Shown here: one piece after another, positions 58,575 through 64,000 of the stretch
How positions within the stretch are numbered: position 1 is the stretch's first letter
Layout of the letters: each line of letters begins with the position of its first letter
From: Zychaea mexicana
Taxonomy: Eukaryota; Mucoromycota; Mucoromycetes; Mucorales; Lichtheimiaceae
Direction of reading: 5' to 3'
NCBI RefSeq assembly: GCF_025766255.1
Contig: NW_026516737.1
Coordinates: forward strand, 1-64,000
Length of the DNA: 64,000 nucleotides
Translations under genes and position numbers: made by a program
Notes under the pieces: model-generated
Told to the model about the DNA's origin: nothing
The model's input: only the letters and a program-made list of their open reading frames with translations
Database searches by the model: none

Positions 58575-61222
58575 ATGGGTTTGTTATCCCTGGGAACCCC
58601 ACTTCATTGGAATGAAGCCAAGCAATACGCGGACCACGTCCGATCGCACGGCATCGATCAGTTTCTGTCGGTCTACAGAAAGCAACGCTCAAGGAAGAAA
58701 CAGTGTCTCCTCTGGGGCGATGAGGTTCGTGTTGTTTTGACCATTTTGCGTTCACTCCACGTGAACCTGTACTCCTCTTGGCCTTGGCTTGGATCGGCAT
58801 GATATTAACGTAACGCACATGCTCTTCTAGGTAGAGTACGTAGTTGTGAAGCTCGACAAGGAGAACCGTCGAACCAAGCTATCGCTACGCGCTTTTGATA
58901 TACTCGCCCAACTACAAAAACCTGAACAAGAATACAATGACGGCAACACAGAGTAAGTCTCCTTCTCTAAAGATCAGTAATGGGGCAAGAGATCTTGCTT
59001 AGACTTTTTCTCTCTTTCGGTCATGGTGATAGTGGAGTCGCTAGGAAGACCTTTGCTAAATGGTGTTTAACGTAACTAGGCAACCTCCGGATGCATTATG
59101 GCGACCGGAATATGGTCGATTTATGATTGAAGGTACCCCAGGTGCTCCGTATGGATCAACATTTCGTGACCTCATGAATGTGGAGCCGAGCATGAAAAGG
59201 CGACGCCAATTGGCACACGAAGCGATGCTGCCCGATGAAATACCCGTGACGTTGGTGAATTATCCACGTCTAGGATGCCCGCATGAGTTGGACATTGATA
59301 TTGAACCACATGGTAAAGCGGTTCAAAGTATGTTTGTTCCCGACGAAGTGACCAATCCACATGCTAGATTCCCGTAAGTTGATTTGACAGGACTATGAAT
59401 ATATATCTCTTGTTCTGTGCACATATATTGATATACATTGATAGGACCTTGGCCGCTAATATCCGCCGTCGTCGTGGTGCCAAGGTCGAAATTAATATGC
59501 CTATTTTCCATGACAAGAACACACCTCGGCCCTTCATTGATCCGACTATTCCGTTCGACCGAGAAGTTTTTGATCACGACAGGGAGGCAAAGAATGGAGC
59601 TGCGAAGCCAGATCACATCTATATGGATGCAATGGCTTTTGGTATGGGTTGTTGCTGTCTTCAGATTACCTTCCAGGCCTGCAATATCGATGAGGCTCGG
59701 CATCTCTATGATCATTTGGCACCTGTGGCACCTATTATGGTAAGAGCAGAGAAGGAGGCTTATTTGTATTTAGATGCATGTTGTTCTAACATGCAAGAAT
59801 GACTATTATTTGTAATCTTTTATTTTATTTTGACTTGGCAGCTTGCGCTTACTGCAGCTACTCCAATCTTCCGTGGTTATCTCGCTGACACTGATGCACG
59901 CTGGAATGTTATTGCTGCTAGTGTGGATGACAGAACACCGGAGGAGCGAGGCATCAAGGTACGATACATGTACATGAGACGAAGATCATTCATTATATAA
60001 TATACGTAGAAGGAAGCACTAAATCAGGTATAATACATTTAGCCTCTGAAAAACGATAGATTTGTAATCAACAAGTCCAGATACGACTCGATTGATACAT
60101 ATATCTCGAATGATTCGATGTACAAGGACAGATACAATGACCTGGACTTGGTCTATGATAAGGATATCTACGAGAAGCTTCGAAACAACAATGTTGATGA
60201 TCTGTTGGCACGACACATGGCTCATCTATTCATTCGGGATCCTCTGGTGATCTTCAAAGAGCTCTTGGATCAGGACGATGAAAACTCGGTCGACCATTTT
60301 GAGGTAAGGAAAAGCAAAAGATACGGATGGGGAATTGACAGCTTCTGTGTGCGCCGAGAAGATCTACATTGCTCAACTTTGTCGGCTTTATTTCTTTAGA
60401 ACATTCAATCAACAAACTGGCAAACTGTACGTTTCAAGCCGCCACCACCCAATTCCGACATTGGCTGGCGTGTTGAGTTCCGTAGCATGGAAATTCAGAT
60501 AACCGATTTTGAAAATGCCGCCTTTTCCGTCTTTATCGTCCTTTTAACACGAACCATTTTGAGTTTCGGTTTGAATCTGTATATCCCGATTACTAAGGTA
60601 AAGAAAGATAGAACGGCATAGTTTACAAAATGAGATTACTAAGATTGTTTTCAGGTGGATGAAAATATGGCTACTGCTCATAAGCGAGACTCTGTGCTCA
60701 ACGACAAGTTTTATTTCCGGAAGAATGTGTTTACAAGTACGTGCTTCGTATATCTTAACTGCTGATGAAAGCAAACCTTGATTGATTGTTTTTCTCACGC
60801 TTAATATTCTCGTGTTTTCGTTAACTCAAGATGACGGCAACAAAAACGCAACAAATGGCAATGGCCATACTGCTGCCGAGGAGGATGAATATGAGCTGAT
60901 GACCATGAACGAAATCATTAATGGCAAGGACCATGGATTCCCTGGTTTTGTTCCTTTGATCCACAGCTATCTCAACAGCACCAATATCGACATTGAGACC
61001 AGGTGCCAGCTTACGCGATACCTGTCTTTGATCAGCAAACGTGCCAGTGGAGAACTGATGACGGGCGCTTCCTATTTGCGAAAACTCGTAACCAGCCATC
61101 CGCAGTACAAGCAGGATTCTGTAGTATCACCAGAGATCACGTATGATTTGATTGACACTGTCGACCGAATTGCCAGAGGAGAGTTGAAAGCTCCTGAATT
61201 ACTGGGTGAATTCAATGCATGA
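58575..61222 (+). CDS. GSH1: Glutamate-cysteine ligase catalytic subunit
   Basis: Nine exons: 58575-58724, 58831-58952, 59080-59373, 59445-59739, 59842-59958, 60043-60303, 60400-60597, 60655-60736, 60831-61222, giving 636 residues, the normal length for the eukaryotic enzyme. Motifs are: [20 protein letters not shown] at the start, [60 protein letters not shown], and [20 protein letters not shown]. These carry the substrate and metal-binding residues of the GCS family. The enzyme makes gamma-glutamylcysteine from glutamate and cysteine with ATP, the rate-limiting step of glutathione synthesis, in the cytosol. The acceptor at 59079 was preferred over an earlier AG because it keeps the frame into the [12 protein letters not shown] segment. 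It is convergent with PEX16, 322 bases apart. Confidence 0.93.
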
Positions 61223-61544
61223 TTTTTATTTTCTTTTACCAGAATGTTCTTTTTCTTTTTTTGCTCGTTCCTTGTATTTTATACACTCTGCTTTTTCTCC
61301 ATCTCTATCTCTCTCTTTTGCACATGCCCACGCATATACGATACATATACTCTCTCTTTTTTTTAAACAAACACCTTTTGCACACACCCCTCATTCAATT
61401 ACATCCATATACGCACTTAAATAATCTTCATCTATAGCACGCTCACACAACACTGTTATTTCCCCCTTCCCATTTAACTACTTCTAGAATGAAAATGATA
61501 TATTGAATGACGAATACTACTGCTAATACTGTCCGCAAAGTGTA
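61223..61544. other. Convergent 3' intergenic spacer
   Basis: T- and CA-rich 3' UTR sequence between the GSH1 and PEX16 stop codons. Nothing else was recognised. Confidence 0.4.
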
Positions 61545-62976
61545 CTATCTCTTTATGATCCAGAAGTACAAAAGTAATAGTGCTCCCAAAATGGTCGATA
61601 ATCGTTGAGTGCTGCTGCAAAAATCGAAATCATTGGACGATGTTCTGTTGCATCGCAAAAATAATCTACAATTGGCCTGTTTATATTTGCGTATTAGTAC
61701 GATCGAGAGATCATCATTACTTTTTGTAGTCATGTCCTTGCTTTATGCGAAAGTAGAAAACGAACTGATCTACTTACTTTGTAAAGAAATCGTAGAATGG
61801 TTGTCGGAAGAGATAGAACAACAGTAAGTAATCTCGTCGCTTTGATTCTTCGCGTTCCAGTTGGGTCTGTGGCTGCAATTCGCGAGCTAGCCGTGCTGCT
61901 AGGTCAATACCCAGAGAAATGAGCCACGGTTTCCAGCTAGTCTGTTCACTCTCGCTTGTCTTTTTGTGCTTGCTTCTTCTCCACATCAAGCCCACTAAAA
62001 CAGATACACAGATTATATGGGTTCATGGAACACTGTTTCTCGTTCCTCTTCCTTTTACTCCTCCCTGCATTCATGCAATTGTTGTTCAGTGTGCTTTCTG
62101 TATCCGAGTTCTTCTTTACCATAGATGAGAGGCCGAAATATCCATAGCAATTCTGCCAAGTGCGCCCAGCCGACTCTCGGCAATGATCTAGATAGTGTCG
62201 ATGAGGCAGGAACGCCTATGCGAGTATCCAGCGTGGCGAGGCTGATTTTGTCGTCTTCGTCGGCTCGAGCAAAATGAGTTGGGTGAATTACCATTCGTTT
62301 GCGTGTTGCATAAAACAGGATGAGTCGTAGAAACACTCTGAATACATTGCATGTTCAGTATTATTACATGAACATGCTATCATCATCATGCTCTCAAGGA
62401 TATTGAATAAAAGCAAGCTGCTCCTTACTTTGCCCCTTCCAAACTGGCGATACAGCGCCAACGCCTGGATACACTTTTTGTCGTTTTATGCACGAGCATT
62501 TCAACCACGACTTCAGTATATGACACCGTACTGAGCGCCAGCGCAGCTGCTCGACAAAGTTTGTGCTTCAAATATTGTTGTTCGATATGTGCGTTGAATC
62601 CCGTCAGCGATTCATTTTGTTGACGAACAAGACAATGAGTATGTCGCAAACATAAAAGATTTACAGCTGACAATACTGTTTGGAAAAAAGAATTGTCGGC
62701 GATCAGTCAGTGATCAGGTACAAGCTTTCAATCTTTTGGTACCAATCCAAATTACTTGATTGAGCACATAGTTCGGCATCCTCAAAACGACCTGTGGGTT
62801 CATTCAAAAGAGAGAAAAGCGGTATATAATTACATTTTTGTCAGCAGAAATAGGTGCTGAGCAAACTTTGGCTTTTCTTTCATTTTACCGGGAAGAACAA
62901 ACACGGTAGCTCGGACAACGTCCTCAATAAGCTCGAGACGTGAATGCGTATCAAGGGATAGCAGTCGGTGAAGCAT
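61545..62976 (-). CDS. PEX16: Peroxisomal membrane biogenesis protein Pex16
   Basis: Six exons on the complement: 62976-62889, 62791-62756, 62675-62429, 62337-62120, 61994-61778, 61614-61545, giving 291 residues. Recognisable blocks are: VVRATVFVLPGRFEDAELCA at the N-terminus, then ILSAVNLLCLRHTHCLVRQQ. WAHLAELLWIFRPLIYVGLM is followed by WKPWLISLGIDLAARLAREL and FYLFRQPFYDFFT, the Pex16 C-terminal core. Pex16 works in the ER and peroxisome membrane with Pex3/Pex19 in early peroxisome membrane formation. The model is shorter than the human protein (about 336 residues). An upstream exon at about 63110-63080 with RYEAITEAHMK looks like the Pex16 start, but no acceptor connects it, so the N-terminus is uncertain. 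Confidence 0.78.
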
Positions 62977-63155
62977 GGAATATTATATGTGTACAAGGAG
63001 TGGAAAACAAAAAAGAACAGGAAGAGAAGCAGTATTTTGCCATGTATTCTTTTTTTGGGGGAAAAAGGAAGCCTTAACTTTCATGTGGGCTTCCGTGATT
63101 GCCTCATAACGAGTTCTGATTAATATAAAATGATAAAAATCACTTGTTCTCATTA

Positions 63156-63605
63156 TTAAATATTAAGTTGATAAGGACGCAATGCATCATGCAGCCATTT
63201 GTCGTGCAGGAACTGGTTAAAGCGTCCTGCTTCCCTCTTATACACACCTCCTGGTCCCTTGATCGTCTGGCGTGTGTTTTTAACCTTTTCATAACACAAA
63301 TCCCCTCTGTTGTCCCTGATGGGATGATCTGTTTGTGTCACAATATACTGCTGCTTGCTTGTTGTACAAGCGAGGCACATCTTTCATGGCATTGTCAAGA
63401 AGAGCTACTACTTCCAAAGGGGACAGCACTTGACTGTTGTTTTTCTTGCTTATTATGAATATGTTTTCCTTAATGAGTTTTTTTCCTTATATGACAATTA
63501 TTGGACCAAGAAAAGGGAGCACGCATGGACGTAAAGTTCATGTAGCCAAAAAAAAAGAGCATAAGAATGGCGGGTGTATAACCTACAGACGGGCGTACGC
63601 CACAT
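63156..63605 (-). CDS. Unidentified small protein, possibly three exons
   Basis: I do not recognise this gene. The terminal exon is well formed: VKNTRQTIKGPGGVYKREAG then FNQFLHDKWLHDALRPYQLN, stop at 63158-63156. An upstream segment reads QVLSPLEVVALLDNAMKDV then PRLYNKQAA and joins it in phase with a GTATAT donor and an AAAAG acceptor. A possible first exon starts at the ATG at 63605 (MWRTPVC...), basic and aromatic like a mitochondrial presequence. The first intron is not secure. The product would be about 80-110 residues. The charged, compact C-terminus looks conserved, so a mitochondrial or ribosomal-type small protein is plausible but unproven. Confidence 0.35.
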
Positions 63606-63637
63606 TTGGTAGCGTAAAGAGTAAGCGTGCGCGATGA

Positions 63638-64000
63638 ATTTGATAAATTTGACGCGTGGGTCCATCTTTTAACTTGCTGGGATGTCTTTAACTTGTCCCT
63701 CTGTATATTTTATTGGAGCCTGAATAACCCCAAGATGGGGGCGGCATATACTTTTATAAAATTGTCGATGTTTTGTTAACAGACAGTCTCATAAAGCATA
63801 GTACGTTTATATTCTACAAGCTCGCAATTGCAAAAGTAAGCTGCGATCTCTGTTCCTTTAGTATATGTTGTACAGTAGTAGAACCCCGTACAGTGCTTTA
63901 TTTACCTTCTATATTACTTTACGATCACTACTGATGATGACTTGCTTATGGAATTGAACAATAATCGCTTATCGCCAGCTGCATACAAAATGACGTTTAC
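63638..64000. other. Right-edge sequence
   Basis: AT-rich DNA to the window edge. No feature was recognised. Confidence 0.35.

Noticed and set aside
1..64000. tRNA and rRNA genes
   Set aside because: I looked for B-box-like GGTTCGA/GGTTCAA sequence with a matching acceptor stem and for rRNA landmarks and saw none convincing. A tRNAscan-SE/Infernal run would be decisive.

Overview
The window is nuclear DNA of a filamentous fungus, most likely an early-diverging one (Mucoromycota/Mucorales). The evidence is many short (about 50-180 nt) GT-AG introns that restore reading frames, intron-dense conserved eukaryotic genes, AT-rich intergenic DNA full of microsatellites, low-complexity poly-Q/S/T/N tracts, and a gene set (PUS10, DUF2009, aftiphilin-like, BLOC-1-like, grainyhead/CP2) that budding yeasts largely lack. 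No bacterial, viral or organellar segment was recognised. Exon coordinates were assembled by hand from splice signals and phase continuity. They are models, not transcript-proven.

Layout. 0-2.7 kb: truncated, frameshifted relic of a Fanzor/TnpB-type protein (eukaryotic relative of the IS200/IS605 RNA-guided nuclease). 3.0-8.4 kb: divergent pair of an aftiphilin-like clathrin-adaptor accessory protein (-) and a type II membrane glycosyltransferase-like protein (+). 8.8-12.5 kb: accessory cluster of a repeated, unnamed family ending in a Cys/His knuckle, one copy intact and others decayed. 13.3 kb: small secreted protein. 14.8-22.2 kb: dense housekeeping block of HIG1/Rcf, CMTR1 cap methyltransferase, Vma12/TMEM199, PUS10 and a pallidin/snapin-like BLOC-1 subunit, in alternating orientation with 38-320 bp between genes. 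24.1-28.2 kb: PC-esterase and ABHD4/5-Cld1-type hydrolase in tandem.

28.2-35.2 kb: gene-poor and repeat-bearing, with an inverted/tandem 22-nt repeat, direct-repeat and polypyrimidine minisatellites, and a doubtful membrane-protein remnant. 35.2-40.5 kb: cytochrome P450 and grainyhead/CP2 transcription factor (both -), then about 4.2 kb of microsatellite-rich non-coding DNA. 44.7-54.9 kb: DUF2009 protein (-), ANKRD16-like (+), HSL-type esterase (+), SYS1 Golgi protein (+), eight-finger C2H2 factor (-). 56.4-63.6 kb: secreted phosphoesterase (-), glutamate-cysteine ligase (+), PEX16 (-), and an unidentified small gene (-).

There is no operon or metabolic cluster. The genes serve separate cell functions: RNA modification, V-ATPase and Golgi/endosome traffic, peroxisome biogenesis, glutathione, and lipid or ester hydrolysis. 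The most unusual items are the Fanzor relic, the knuckle-tailed gene family at 8.8-12.5 kb and the structured repeat near 29.9 kb.
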